A DNA stretch of 64,000 nt. Origin: SXOA01 sp051004015 (GTDB taxonomy: Bacteria > Planctomycetota > Planctomycetia > Pirellulales > Pirellulaceae). Position numbers and translations under genes: made by a program. How positions within the stretch are numbered: position 1 is the first letter of the stretch; every line of letters begins with the position of its first letter. The notes under the pieces were generated by a model. The model did not search any database and was not told where the DNA came from. It saw only the letters and a list, made by a program, of their open reading frames with translations. Positions 23,297-34,166 of this stretch are shown here, one piece after another. The stretch is from contig JBPCKT010000127.1 of the NCBI GenBank assembly GCA_051004015.1, positions 1-64,000 of the forward strand, written 5' to 3'.

Positions 23297-25837
23297 GTGT
23301 CCCCGCACCTTCCGCTGCCGATTGATGAAGTCCTGCCGCGGGTCGTGGCAGCGCTCCGCCAGAGTTCCTGCGCGGTGCTCCGTGCGCCGCCGGGTGCGGG
23401 AAAGACGACGCGCGTGCCGCCAGCCCTTCTGGATGCGGGCCTGGCGGAGCGGGGTAAGATTCTCGTCCTTCAGCCGCGACGAGTGGCGGCCCGGGCCACG
23501 GCAGCGCGGATGGCCAGCGAGCGGGGGAGGCGGCTGGGGGAGGAAGTCGGCTATCAGGTCCGTTTCGATTCCCGCACGAGCTCGCGGACGAAGATCGAGG
23601 TGATCACCGAAGGGATACTGCTACGAATACTCCACGAGCAGCCGTTTTTGGAAGGAATCGCGGCGGTCATCTTCGACGAATTCCATGAGCGCTCGCTGAG
23701 CAGCGATTTGGCTCTGGGGATGGTGCGGCAAATCCAGCAGTCGGTGCGGCCCGACCTTAAAATCCTGGTGATGTCCGCCACGCTCGCCGCCGAGCCGATT
23801 GCGGCGTATTTCGGCGGCTGCCCGACGATTGAGAGCGCGGGGCGGATGTTTCCCGTCGCCATCCGCTACTTGCCCAGCCTCGATAAGCGGCCAATTGAAG
23901 AATTGGTGGCAGAAGGCGTGGGCCGGATTTTGGAAGAGTCCCCCGGCGACGTTTTGGTATTCCTGCCCGGCGTTGGCGAAATCCGCAAAACAGCCGCGAG
24001 GCTGGAAAGACTCGCGGAGGAACAAATCCTCGCCATCATGGAGCTTTACGGTGATTTGCCCGCGGAACAGCAGGACGCGGTGCTACAGCCGGGCCCGCGG
24101 CGGAAGGCGATCCTAGCGACCAACGTGGCCGAGACCTCGCTCACCATCGAAGGAGTGACATCCGTCGTCGATAGCGGCCTGGCTCGCATTCAGCGGCACG
24201 ATGAACAGACTGGGCTCGACCGGCTGGAAGTCGCATCCATCTCCAAAGCTTCCGCGGACCAGCGGGCGGGGAGGGCGGGGCGAACGCAGCGCGGCATCTG
24301 CTTGCGGCTCTGGCCGGAGGCGGCTCACCGGCACCGCGCGGAGTATGAGACGCCGGAGATTCACCGCGTTGATCTGGCGGGAGCGGTCCTGCAACTCGCC
24401 GCATGGATTGAGCCTGACTACCGTGCATTTCCTTGGTTCGAAGCGCCGCAGCCCGTCGCGCTAGAGCGGGCCGAAGGTCTACTGACCATGCTCGGGGCGC
24501 TCGATGACGGGAAGATAACGCCGCTGGGAGCAGAACTAGCCGCCTTGCCGGTTCATCCGCGCATTGCACGGTTAATGACAGAGGGACGGCGACTGGGTGC
24601 GGCTGAAGATGCAGCGCTGGTGGCCGCGATGCTCTCGGAACGCGACCCGTTCTTCCGCAGTGGCGGCCCGCAGCGCCGGCCAGCCAGTCACACCAGCCAG
24701 AGCGACGTGTTGGACCGGCTGCACGCCTTGCAGGACTTTGAGAACCGCGGCATCGCGGGCAGCAGTACCGGCGCGATCAACCGACAGGGGGCGAAGCAGA
24801 TTTTCAAAGTGCGGGAGCAACTGCTTTCACTCGTGGAAAAGTCGAGCAGGCATCGCAATTCGCGGCAAGATGCGACCTCTGAGGAAGCCGTTCAGCGGGC
24901 CATCCTTGCCGCTTATCCCGACCGGGTCGCTCGCCGCCGCGAGACCGGTAGCAAACGGGCCGTCATGGTCGGCGGACGCGGCGTCAAACTGGCGGATGAA
25001 TCCGCGGTGCTCGAAGCTGAGCTGTTTGTCTGCGTGAATGTGGACGGTGCGGCGGGGGAAGCGCTCGTCCGCCAGGCCAGCGGCGTGCGGCGAGAGTGGC
25101 TGAGCGAAGAATTGCTTATGACTGAAACCATCGCCCAGTTTGACGAGCAGCGCGAAGCGGTCACTGCCACGAAGCAGGTAAGCTGGAACGGGCTGCTGCT
25201 CGAAGAGTCGCAGGCGGCGTTACCTGCGGGAGAAAAGGTCGAATCGCTACTGGCGGCATCGGCTGCGGAAAAGCTGGAACGGGTCCTACCCAAGGACAAT
25301 GAGGACTTCACGCAGTTCCTCACTCGAGCGCAGTGCCTCTCTGCCTGGCGGCCGGACTGGAACCTGCCGCTGCTTGATGAAGTGGCACTGCGATCTCTGA
25401 TCCCCATGCTTGTCTCCGGCTGCCGCTCGTTCGCCGATCTGCGGAAAGCGCCGTGGCTCCACGCGTTGAAAAGTCTCCTCACCTACCCGCAACTTCAACT
25501 CATCGAGCGCGAAGCGCCCGAGCGAATCGAAGTCCCCAGCGGCAGCCGGATTGCCGTGCAATATGAGGTGGGGCGGCCTCCCATCCTGGCGGTCCGTATT
25601 CAAGAGATTTTCGGCCTACTCGATACACCTCGCCTCGCCGGCGGCAAAGTGCCGGTCCTCATGCATCTGCTCGCGCCCAACATGCGCGTGGCTCAGGTCA
25701 CGGATGACTTACGCAGCTTCTGGACAAATACGTATGCTCTCGTCCGCAAAGACCTGCGTGCCCGCTATCCCAAGCACTCCTGGCCCGAAGACCCCTCCAC
25801 CGCCCAGCCGCAGCGGAGGCCGCAAAGAAAGAAATAG
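23297..25837 (+). CDS. hrpB: ATP-dependent helicase HrpB
   Basis: An 846-residue DEAH-box helicase: Walker A APPGAGKTTRVP near 30-41, the motif DEFHERS near 128 (Phe in place of Ala/Cys within DExH), VMSATL near 155, TNVAETSLTIEGV near 275 and QRAGRAGRTQRGICLRLW near 320. The C-terminal domain (YPQLQLIEREAPERI ... GKVPVLMHLLAPN ... FWTNTYALVRKDLRARYPKH) is the one that defines HrpB. It starts with GTG 23297. The cellular role of HrpB is poorly defined; RNA remodelling is likely. Divergent from the CarF-like gene. Confidence 0.95.
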   Translation: MSPHLPLPIDEVLPRVVAALRQSSCAVLRAPPGAGKTTRVPPALLDAGLAERGKILVLQPRRVAARATAARMASERGRRLGEEVGYQVRFDSRTSSRTKIEVITEGILLRILHEQPFLEGIAAVIFDEFHERSLSSDLALGMVRQIQQSVRPDLKILVMSATLAAEPIAAYFGGCPTIESAGRMFPVAIRYLPSLDKRPIEELVAEGVGRILEESPGDVLVFLPGVGEIRKTAARLERLAEEQILAIMELYGDLPAEQQDAVLQPGPRRKAILATNVAETSLTIEGVTSVVDSGLARIQRHDEQTGLDRLEVASISKASADQRAGRAGRTQRGICLRLWPEAAHRHRAEYETPEIHRVDLAGAVLQLAAWIEPDYRAFPWFEAPQPVALERAEGLLTMLGALDDGKITPLGAELAALPVHPRIARLMTEGRRLGAAEDAALVAAMLSERDPFFRSGGPQRRPASHTSQSDVLDRLHALQDFENRGIAGSSTGAINRQGAKQIFKVREQLLSLVEKSSRHRNSRQDATSEEAVQRAILAAYPDRVARRRETGSKRAVMVGGRGVKLADESAVLEAELFVCVNVDGAAGEALVRQASGVRREWLSEELLMTETIAQFDEQREAVTATKQVSWNGLLLEESQAALPAGEKVESLLAASAAEKLERVLPKDNEDFTQFLTRAQCLSAWRPDWNLPLLDEVALRSLIPMLVSGCRSFADLRKAPWLHALKSLLTYPQLQLIEREAPERIEVPSGSRIAVQYEVGRPPILAVRIQEIFGLLDTPRLAGGKVPVLMHLLAPNMRVAQVTDDLRSFWTNTYALVRKDLRARYPKHSWPEDPSTAQPQRRPQRKK

Positions 25838-25878
25838 TCCTCGTTCCCACGGTCCTCCGTAGGAATAAGAAGTCGCAA

Positions 25879-26883
25879 TCACCCCTTCCACGTCTCCCGC
25901 CACACGCATCCCGCCCACGACCAGCCGACGCCGAAACCGACGAGCACATTGTTCATGCCCCTCGTCAGGCTGTTGTTGCGGCGGAGGTCGTCGATGAGGA
26001 TGGGAAGCGTGGACGAGACGGTGTTGCCGCAATGCTCGAGCATGATGGGCATACGCTCGGGAGCCAAGTCCAGGGCCATGCGCAATTGCTGCAGCATTTT
26101 CAGCGTCGCCTGGTGCAGCAGGAAGAGGTCGACTTCGTCCTTCCGCAACTCGGCCGCGTTCAGGATGTTCCGCACGAGCTGCGGGACGGCGGCGACGGTG
26201 AAGTTGATGAGGCTCGGCCCGTCCATATACAGGTCGCTTTCCCAGCGGTGCCGATGCCGCGGCTTGATGGCGTCTTCCGCGAGGCGGGCACCCCCCTTGG
26301 CCACCAGCAGCGTATCCGCACCCGTGCCGTCGGTGCCGAACTGGAATGCGGAAAGCGTCGGCTCCGGGGCGGCTTCAATCAGCGTGGCGGCGGCCCCATC
26401 GCCGAAAATCGTGCGGAGGCTGCGGTCGGTGGGGTGAATATATTTGGAGTATGTCTCGGCGGTGAGCAGCAGCACTTTCTTCGCGCATCCCGCCCGGATG
26501 AGGCCATCCGCCAGCGACAGGCCGTATACGAATCCCGAGCACCCCAGGTTGAAATCGAGCGCACCGACATTCGTCCGCAGCCCCAGCCGGCTTTGCACCA
26601 GACAGGCTGTCGTCGGCAGTGGATAGTCCGGCGTTTGCGTGCAGAGCAGCACAAAGTCGATGCTTTGCGGATCGACTCCCCCTTCGCCAAACAGCTTGTT
26701 GGCCGCCGCCACCGCCAGGTCCGATGCACACTCGCCCGGAGCCGCGATGTGCCGGGAGGCAATGCCGGTCTTCTCAAAGATCAGCGGCATGTCCCAGGAG
26801 GGGAACTCCGCTTGCAACTGCGCATTGGTCTCGACGCGCTCGGGAAAGTGAATGGCTATCGGACCAATCGCGGCGTAATTCAC
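25879..26883 (-). CDS. 3-oxoacyl-ACP synthase III (KAS III)-like
   Basis: A 334-residue thiolase-fold condensing enzyme. The catalytic triad is complete: Cys115 in NLGCSGFVYG, His257 in FLLHQAT and Asn287 in CGNTVS. KAS III enzymes start fatty-acid or related chains from acyl-CoA. GTG 26883 is chosen because GAAGG lies about 7 bases upstream and the first residues (VNYAAIGPIAIHFPE) fit the family start; the frame stays open to 27003. The gene stands alone, without fab genes, so a specialised lipid or secondary product is as likely as housekeeping initiation. Confidence 0.86.
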   Translation of the reverse strand: MNYAAIGPIAIHFPERVETNAQLQAEFPSWDMPLIFEKTGIASRHIAAPGECASDLAVAAANKLFGEGGVDPQSIDFVLLCTQTPDYPLPTTACLVQSRLGLRTNVGALDFNLGCSGFVYGLSLADGLIRAGCAKKVLLLTAETYSKYIHPTDRSLRTIFGDGAAATLIEAAPEPTLSAFQFGTDGTGADTLLVAKGGARLAEDAIKPRHRHRWESDLYMDGPSLINFTVAAVPQLVRNILNAAELRKDEVDLFLLHQATLKMLQQLRMALDLAPERMPIMLEHCGNTVSSTLPILIDDLRRNNSLTRGMNNVLVGFGVGWSWAGCVWRETWKG

Positions 26884-27176
26884 GGACAAGCCTTCGCAAG
26901 AGTCGGCGGGGCCGCGAGGCAGACGGCTGACCCGAAAAAACAGGCAGAGGGTGGCAATTCGACCCCGGTACTGAACGATACCGGGATTACGGAAATGGGT
27001 CAATTGGAGTGCTACGCCCCATCAGCGCCCCTTACCGTACTTACGCTGCTTCTCTTGACCTGTCGCCCCCTCTCCACCTACAGTCCCACCCTTTCGGCGC
27101 TACCAGCCGATGTCTCAGGCATCAACCAGGCAAGCGGGAGCGGACATTGCAGCGAGCTGGCAATCGAACCCGACTC

Positions 27177-27941
27177 ATGCTCGGCCTGGCAGTACTCTGC
27201 GCACTGGCCGCGGGCGAAGCGCGCTCGCGTACGATGGCCGCTGAGAAGTGGCCGACCGAACGAACGGCCGGTCCCTTTCTGTGCCACGCGGATTTTCCCC
27301 TCGAGGCGCACAAGAAGCTCCTCGCCGAGATTGAGTCCTTGCAGCAGGACGTAGCCACAATCCTGGGAACGCAGGAGCCGCGCGAGACCATGCACCTTTT
27401 CCTTTTCGAGAAGCCGGGAACCTACGAGGCCTACATGAAGCGGTACTTCCCGCGAGTCCCCGCGCGGCGGGCTCTCTATATCAAAGGGCGCGGGCCGGGG
27501 ATGGTCTTCGCTCATCAAGGGACCGACTTCGAAATCGACGTGCGGCACGAAAGCACCCACGCCTTGCTGCATGCCTCGTTCGAGACCGTCCCCCTCTGGC
27601 TCGATGAAGGAATTGCCGAATACTTCGAAGTCCCCCGGGACAAACGGGCTTCCGAAAACCCGCACCTCGCCACCATCCGGGCCCTCCTGCGCCAAGGCTC
27701 TTCGCCGCGGCTGGAACCGCTGGAAGAAATCAGCGACCTCAAATCCATGGGGCGCGACGAATATCGCGACGCCTGGGCCTGGGTCCACTTCATGATCCAC
27801 GGCCCCCGAGATGCCCACGCCGAACTCATCAGCTACCTGGCTGACTGCCAGTCCGGCGGCGAAACCGAGAAGCTCTCGGACCGGCTCCGCAGGCGGGTGC
27901 CGGATTTGGAACGCAGGATGGCGGAGCACTTCAAGCCCTAG
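27177..27941 (+). CDS. gluzincin-like secreted protein (HExxH)
   Basis: A 254-residue protein with a signal peptide (LGLAVLCALAAGEARS). It carries RHESTHALLH near 120, an HExxH zinc site, and 18 residues later WLDEGIAEYFE, in which the Glu is the third ligand as in gluzincin (MA) peptidases and planctomycete DUF1570-type proteins. Probably a periplasmic metallopeptidase or a relative; substrate unknown. ATG 27177 is chosen because it begins a normal leader, although the frame is open upstream to 27009. Divergent from the KAS III-like gene. Confidence 0.76.
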   Translation: MLGLAVLCALAAGEARSRTMAAEKWPTERTAGPFLCHADFPLEAHKKLLAEIESLQQDVATILGTQEPRETMHLFLFEKPGTYEAYMKRYFPRVPARRALYIKGRGPGMVFAHQGTDFEIDVRHESTHALLHASFETVPLWLDEGIAEYFEVPRDKRASENPHLATIRALLRQGSSPRLEPLEEISDLKSMGRDEYRDAWAWVHFMIHGPRDAHAELISYLADCQSGGETEKLSDRLRRRVPDLERRMAEHFKP

Positions 27942-27976
27942 TGGTCCGCTCACTCCATGTGCAGACTGCTTACGAA

Positions 27977-28639
27977 CTACTTCCCTTCAAGCTGCTTCTG
28001 GATGTAGTCAACCTGGACCCGGACTTCTTCCAGGTCGGAATTGAGATTCAGGGCTCGGCGGAAGCATTCCAAGGCGGCGAAGGGTTCGTCCATTTCCAGA
28101 TAGCAGTGCCCCATGCCGACAGCGGCTCCAAAATGATAGGCGTTCAGCTCCAGCGTCTGATGACAGTCGTTGGCGGCGTCGACAAAGTGCTCCAAGGCGA
28201 AGTGGGAAATGGCCCGCTGATTCCAGCCTTCGCCAATCCACGGAGAAACTTCGATGAACTCCCCGGCCACGGTCAGGCATTCGGCATAGAGGCCGGATGA
28301 ATTCAGTCGGGACAGGAGGGCGAGTTGCTTCTGCTCGGCGATGCTCCCCTGCCGCCGCCAAAGTTCCCGGATGCCGTTATCGGCCAGCATTCGCACGCCG
28401 CGGTCCCGGTCTCGCAGGGCGGCTCCCAGAACGGCGTTCTGGCGGTAATCCCCGAGAAAGCTGATCGCCAGCACGGCAGCCCGGCGCGAGATACATTCGC
28501 CGTAATCCGCCAGTCGGCAGAGAGTGGAGACCGTGTACTGTTGCGCCACCGAGCGGACGAAAGCCGCTGAATTCTCGGATTCCAGGAAGCGGTGGTAAAG
28601 CGCTTCCAACGCCGGCCGTGATGCTTCCTCGGATTTCAA
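27977..28639 (-). CDS. HEAT/TPR-repeat protein
   Basis: A 220-residue all-helical protein. The N-terminal half has HEAT-like helices (ISRRAAVLAISFLGDYRQNAVL, then RDRDRGVRMLADNGIREL). The C-terminal half has TPR-like units (GEGWNQRAISHFALEHFVDAA and AVGMGHCYLEMDEPFAALECF followed by RRALNLNSDLEEV). No signal peptide or catalytic motif. A protein-protein adaptor role is likely. Confidence 0.72.
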   Translation of the reverse strand: MKSEEASRPALEALYHRFLESENSAAFVRSVAQQYTVSTLCRLADYGECISRRAAVLAISFLGDYRQNAVLGAALRDRDRGVRMLADNGIRELWRRQGSIAEQKQLALLSRLNSSGLYAECLTVAGEFIEVSPWIGEGWNQRAISHFALEHFVDAANDCHQTLELNAYHFGAAVGMGHCYLEMDEPFAALECFRRALNLNSDLEEVRVQVDYIQKQLEGK

Positions 28640-28821
28640 GCAAACCTCGAAAGGAAGAAGAAAGTCGGCCGCGAGTGGAATGATACGAACCGCATGGCAA
28701 GTCCCAGTCTAGTTAGCCAGCAAGTCCTTCTCAACTTTTGCGCTGCCAAACGGCCGAATTAGCTTCCCACAGGCAGCCGCTTCGTCAAAAATGAGAAGCG
28801 GGGCTAGCAGGAGTCCGCGGC

Positions 28822-29856
28822 ATGGAGATTACCGAGCAAATGGCGAACGACTGGACTACGTGCCGAGGAAGGCTGCGGGTCGTGACGGCGCTCACGTTTT
28901 TTAGCGCCTGGATATGCCTTGGCTTATTGAATCGCGCAGTCGCTCAACAACCGCGTAAAGCTGGGAAAGAGGGGCGAATTCTGGTGACGCTGGAATGGGG
29001 CGAGGTCCCGCTCCGCCAGCGGCTGACGGATTTCGGCAAAAAGTATGAAGTCCCTATTTTTCTGGACCGTCGCGTGGATCCCGATCAGAGGATCGATCTC
29101 TCGGCCCAGGACCTGCCGGTGGACGGAGTGCTGTCGCTCGCTGCCCAGAAGCTCAAGCTGGGAACCTGCATCGTCGGCAAGGTGCATTACCTCGGCCCCA
29201 AGTCCACCGCCAGCCGGCTGACCGGCGTGATCGCTCAGCGGAAGCTCGATCTCCGCAAGCTGCCGCCGCAGGCGCGAACGGTGTGGAGCAAGTCGAAGGA
29301 CTTGAAATGGGACGAAGCCGCCTCGCCGCGAGACATTGCCGCGGCGCTCGCCCAGGAAGCCGGCGCGGAACTCGAAAACCTGGAGCAGATTCCGCACGAT
29401 GTCTGGCCTGTCTACGACTTGCCAGCCATGACACTGACCGAGCGTCTCAGCCTGGTGCTGGCGGGATTCGATCTGACCTTTCGATTTTCGGACGACGGCA
29501 GCCAGATTCGTGTCACGCCATTGCCTCCAGACAAAGTAGCGGCCGGCGGAAAGGATCCCGATTTGGACGACATACCCCAACCTGGCGTGACAAAGACCGT
29601 CACCAAAGGTCCGATCAAGAAGGTCTTCTCCATGACCGTGCAAAAGCAGCCGGCCGGCGCGGTGCTGAACACCGTTGCCAAACAACTGGGCAAGGAATTC
29701 AAATACGACCCGTCGCTGCGGGACAAACTGCGCGAAGACGTCAGCTTTACCGTCAAGGATGTCACGCTGGAAGAGTTGCTCGCCAAAACCCTCACTCCGC
29801 TGGGCCTTTCGTGTAAAGTGACGGAGAAGGCGCTCGAAGTAATTCCGCTGGAATAA
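28822..29856 (+). CDS. secreted STN-like domain protein
   Basis: A 344-residue protein with an N-terminal hydrophobic leader (ALTFFSAWICLGLLNRAVAQ) and two or three repeats of the STN (secretin and TonB N-terminal) type: EVPLRQRLTDFGKKYEVPIFLD with VDGVLSLAAQKLKLG, then a middle copy, and VLNTVAKQLGKEFKYDP with VTLEELLAKTLTPLGL at the end. STN domains occur in the periplasmic parts of secretins and TonB receptors; no secretin barrel is attached here. AGGAG lies about 9 bases before the ATG. The DUF1501 gene follows after 27 bp. Confidence 0.68.
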   Translation: MEITEQMANDWTTCRGRLRVVTALTFFSAWICLGLLNRAVAQQPRKAGKEGRILVTLEWGEVPLRQRLTDFGKKYEVPIFLDRRVDPDQRIDLSAQDLPVDGVLSLAAQKLKLGTCIVGKVHYLGPKSTASRLTGVIAQRKLDLRKLPPQARTVWSKSKDLKWDEAASPRDIAAALAQEAGAELENLEQIPHDVWPVYDLPAMTLTERLSLVLAGFDLTFRFSDDGSQIRVTPLPPDKVAAGGKDPDLDDIPQPGVTKTVTKGPIKKVFSMTVQKQPAGAVLNTVAKQLGKEFKYDPSLRDKLREDVSFTVKDVTLEELLAKTLTPLGLSCKVTEKALEVIPLE

Positions 29857-29883
29857 CTGCCCACCTCGCCCGTCCCGCCAAGC

Positions 29884-31338
<1,455 letters not shown>

Positions 31339-31766
31339 GCCCGTTGAAGTTTCGTTGGCGTCCCGCCTTCAGGCGGAATCGAAAACGCCTCAGGGGATTT
31401 TTGAGGCATTGCTCCGGTGTCCAATGGGAGTGAAGAAATCGCCTCTGGCAGTAAATGCCGTCACGACTTATTCACCATTATCTCTTTGTGACTACCCAGC
31501 GGTCAAACGTCAAGAATCACAAGTTACAGGGCACAACATATTGTCGCGATTGTAGTTAGGCAAAGGTTGGGTATCAAAATTTTGTTAAAAGAGATGGAAA
31601 TGTATCACAGAAGTATCAAAGTTTATGACGGAAAGTCAGAAGTGGAAAGGAGTTGGGGAGACGGGCCGGCAGCGCGAGATTCCCGAAAGGAGTGATCAAA
31701 AAGGTGTATCAACAGGAGCGTGAATCATGAATTGGGACGGCCTGGAAAGGGCCATCCTGCATCGAA
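31339..31766. other. AT-richer intergenic region with hairpins
   Basis: About 430 bp with no established gene. Near the DUF1501 stop are two short hairpins, CCGCCTTCAGGCGG (about 31365-31378) and GCCTCAGGGGATTTTTGAGGC (about 31388-31408). From 31440 to 31700 the GC content drops and GTATCAAA/GTATCACA-like units recur (around 31569, 31604, 31613). A possible leaderless small gene begins at 31727. Confidence 0.45.
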
Positions 31767-31783
31767 CTAACTCCACATTTTGA
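31727..31783 (+). CDS. possible micropeptide gene (18 codons)
   Basis: ATG 31727 follows AGGAG by 8 bases and opens an 18-residue frame, MNWDGLERAILHRTNSTF, that ends inside the tail of crcB on the other strand. The ribosome binding site is good but the product is tiny and unrecognised; it could equally be chance. Confidence 0.2.
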   Translation: MNWDGLERAILHRTNSTF

Positions 31784-32180
31784 CGAGCGTGATGCCGAGC
31801 CAGACGGCGAAGAGGCCGGCGAGGAGGTTGGCGGCGATGTTGGAGAGGGCGAGGAGCGGGCGGTCGTCCAGGAAGAGGCGGGTGGAGTCCCAGCCGAAGG
31901 CGGAGAAGGTGGTGAGGCCGCCGAGGAAGCCGACGATGATGGCCTGGCGGAGGGTGGCGATGAGCAACAGCTCGGAGGCATTCGGCTTGACGGAGGCGTC
32001 GGCCGCGAACCTTTGCAGGACCTGGCCAATCATTCCGATGAGCAGACAGCCGACGACGTTGACCAGCAGCGTGGCGACGGGGAAGTGCTTGCCAGGGGTG
32101 TGGGGGAATGCGACGCCCACGCCGTAGCGGGCGAGGGCGCCGAGAGTGCCGCCGAGAGCGACGAGGAGGGCATCACGCAT
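31767..32180 (-). CDS. crcB: fluoride ion exporter CrcB/Fluc
   Basis: A 137-residue protein with four membrane segments and the Fluc signatures: GGTLGALARYGVG near 9-21, LLVNVVGCLLIGM near 38-50 and GFLGGLTTFSAFGWDS near 85-100 (the GLTTFS Phe-box region). CrcB is a dual-topology dimeric fluoride channel that protects against fluoride. No fluoride riboswitch consensus was found in its leader. Confidence 0.94.
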   Translation of the reverse strand: MRDALLVALGGTLGALARYGVGVAFPHTPGKHFPVATLLVNVVGCLLIGMIGQVLQRFAADASVKPNASELLLIATLRQAIIVGFLGGLTTFSAFGWDSTRLFLDDRPLLALSNIAANLLAGLFAVWLGITLVKMWS

Positions 32181-32212
32181 GGGAGGGGGCGAGGTTCGAG
32201 GTGAGGAGTTAG

Positions 32213-32236
32213 AGGGCAGGCTGGAAGCCTACCCCA
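32213..32236. repeat. dispersed repeat GGGCAGGCTGGAAGCCTACC
   Basis: The 24-base string is present again in reverse complement at about 51743-51766, within the coding region of an HTH-like protein. It is partly self-complementary (AGGCT/AGCCT) and so hairpin-forming. Confidence 0.8.
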
Positions 32237-32363
32237 CTTGCGGAAGATTCGTCATAACGTGATTACCAGTAAGCCTTTATGCCAAATGCCGGGCCGCGAA
32301 GCCCTTGAAGAAACGAGCAATGTGCCATAATCTAAGAAGTTGCGCCCGTTTTCCCAATAGCTG

Positions 32364-34142
32364 ATGCCGGAGCTTGTGATGCCTACGCTGACCCCTGCCA
32401 CCGAAACCCAATTGATGAGCGGGGCCGATATCCTCGTGAAGTCGCTGGTGGATCACGGGGTCGAGGTCCTGTTTGCCTATCCGGGAGGGTGCAGCATGCC
32501 GATGCATCAGTCGCTCACCAAATATGCGGACAAGATTCGGACCATCCTGCCGCGGCACGAGCAGGGTGGGGCCTTTGCCGCCCAGGGATATGCCCGCAGC
32601 ACCGGCAAGGTCGGCGTCTGCATGGCGACGAGCGGCCCGGGGGCGACGAACCTGGTCACCGCCATTGCCGACGCCAAGCTGGACAGCGTTCCGCTGATCG
32701 CCATCACGGGACAGGTCCCCACCTGGAACATCGGCCTCGATGCTTTTCAGGAAACTCCCATCGTCGAAGTCTGTCGCGGCATCACCAAGCACCATTACAT
32801 GGTGACGGACGTGAACGACCTGGCGCGCGTGATGAAGGAGGCGTTCTTCATCGCCACCACCGGGCGGCCGGGGCCGGTCCTGATCGACATGCCCAAGAAC
32901 ATCCAGCAGGAGAAGGTCAGCGTGGACTGGAACGTCCCGATGAACCTGCCCGGCTACACGGGAAAGAACAAGCAGGCCCAGCCCGAGCAGATCAAGCAAA
33001 TCGCCGCGGCCATCAAGCTCGCCAAGCGGCCGCTGATTTACGCCGGCGGCGGGATCATCGCCGGCAATGCCTCGGCGGAACTCCGCGAGCTGGTCCGCAA
33101 GACGGGCATTCCGATCACGATGACGGTGATGGGCCTGGGCGCTTATCCGAGCGAAGGCCCGCTGTCGCTGGATATGCTGGGGATGCACGGCAGCGTGTAC
33201 GCCAACTGGGCGGTCCGCGATTGCGACCTGCTCATTGCTTTGGGCGTCCGGTTCGACGACCGCGTGACCGGCAAGATCGAGGCCTTCGCCAAGCACGCCA
33301 AGATCATCCATGTCGATATCGATGCCTCCGAGCTCAACAAGAACAAGACGGCTCACATCCCGGTCTGCAGCGACGTGAAGCCGGTGCTGCAGGAATTGAA
33401 CAAGATCGTGGAAGCGCCGGACATCGCGCCTTGGGTGAAGACCGTGCTTGACTGGAAGGACGCCCATCCTTTCAAATTCGACACCGGCTTTGACGGCATC
33501 CTTCAGCAGCACGCGATCGCCGAGCTCAACCGCCTAACGCAAGACCGGCAGACGTTCATCACGGTCGGCGTCGGCCAGCATCAAATGTGGTCGGCTCAGT
33601 TTCTCAAGTTCAAACATCCCCGCACTTGGCTTTCCTCCAGCGGCCTGGGGACGATGGGTTTTGGTTTGCCAGCCGCGATGGGAGTGCAGGCGGCTCATCC
33701 GGACGCTCTCGTGGTCGATATCGACGGCGACGGCAGCTACCAGATGAACATCCAGGAGATGGCCACCTGCTTCTGCGAAAAGCTGCCGGTCAAGGTGCTG
33801 CTGCTCGATAACCAGCACCTGGGCATGGTGGTGCAGTGGGAAGACCGCTTCCACGACAAGAACCGGGCCCACACCTACCTCGGCCCCATCGACCACCTCG
33901 AAGCGACGGGCAAGGGTGGCACCAATTTCGTGAACGAGCGCTACCCCGACTTCGTCACCATTGCCAAGGGCTACGGCTGGGGCGCGGCTACCATCAGCCA
34001 GAAGAACGACCTGTCCGGCGCGATTGAAGAGATGATCAATAGCGACGGGCCGTATCTGCTGAACGTGCAAGTCCCCTACGTCGAGCACGTGCTGCCGATG
34101 ATCCCCGGGGGCCGGACGGTGGATGACATGATTTTGGAGTAG
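32364..34142 (+). CDS. ilvB: acetolactate synthase large subunit
   Basis: A 592-residue thiamine-diphosphate enzyme. The catalytic Glu region [17 protein letters not shown] is near 62-78, the FAD/middle domain is in place, and the ThDP-binding motif runs from [15 protein letters not shown] to LLLDNQHLG near 455-490. [12 protein letters not shown] is typical of IlvB rather than other ThDP enzymes. It condenses pyruvate (or pyruvate and 2-oxobutyrate) in branched-chain amino-acid synthesis. The small regulatory subunit gene (ilvN/ilvH) is not adjacent. Confidence 0.93.
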   Translation: MPELVMPTLTPATETQLMSGADILVKSLVDHGVEVLFAYPGGCSMPMHQSLTKYADKIRTILPRHEQGGAFAAQGYARSTGKVGVCMATSGPGATNLVTAIADAKLDSVPLIAITGQVPTWNIGLDAFQETPIVEVCRGITKHHYMVTDVNDLARVMKEAFFIATTGRPGPVLIDMPKNIQQEKVSVDWNVPMNLPGYTGKNKQAQPEQIKQIAAAIKLAKRPLIYAGGGIIAGNASAELRELVRKTGIPITMTVMGLGAYPSEGPLSLDMLGMHGSVYANWAVRDCDLLIALGVRFDDRVTGKIEAFAKHAKIIHVDIDASELNKNKTAHIPVCSDVKPVLQELNKIVEAPDIAPWVKTVLDWKDAHPFKFDTGFDGILQQHAIAELNRLTQDRQTFITVGVGQHQMWSAQFLKFKHPRTWLSSSGLGTMGFGLPAAMGVQAAHPDALVVDIDGDGSYQMNIQEMATCFCEKLPVKVLLLDNQHLGMVVQWEDRFHDKNRAHTYLGPIDHLEATGKGGTNFVNERYPDFVTIAKGYGWGAATISQKNDLSGAIEEMINSDGPYLLNVQVPYVEHVLPMIPGGRTVDDMILE

Positions 34143-34166
34143 GGCAGTGTCGGGGGGCCGCGCGTG

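Noticed and set aside
32181..32280. Fluoride riboswitch upstream of crcB
   Set aside because: The leader on the minus strand lacks the conserved GGNGATGG and pseudoknot partners; it contains a dispersed repeat instead.
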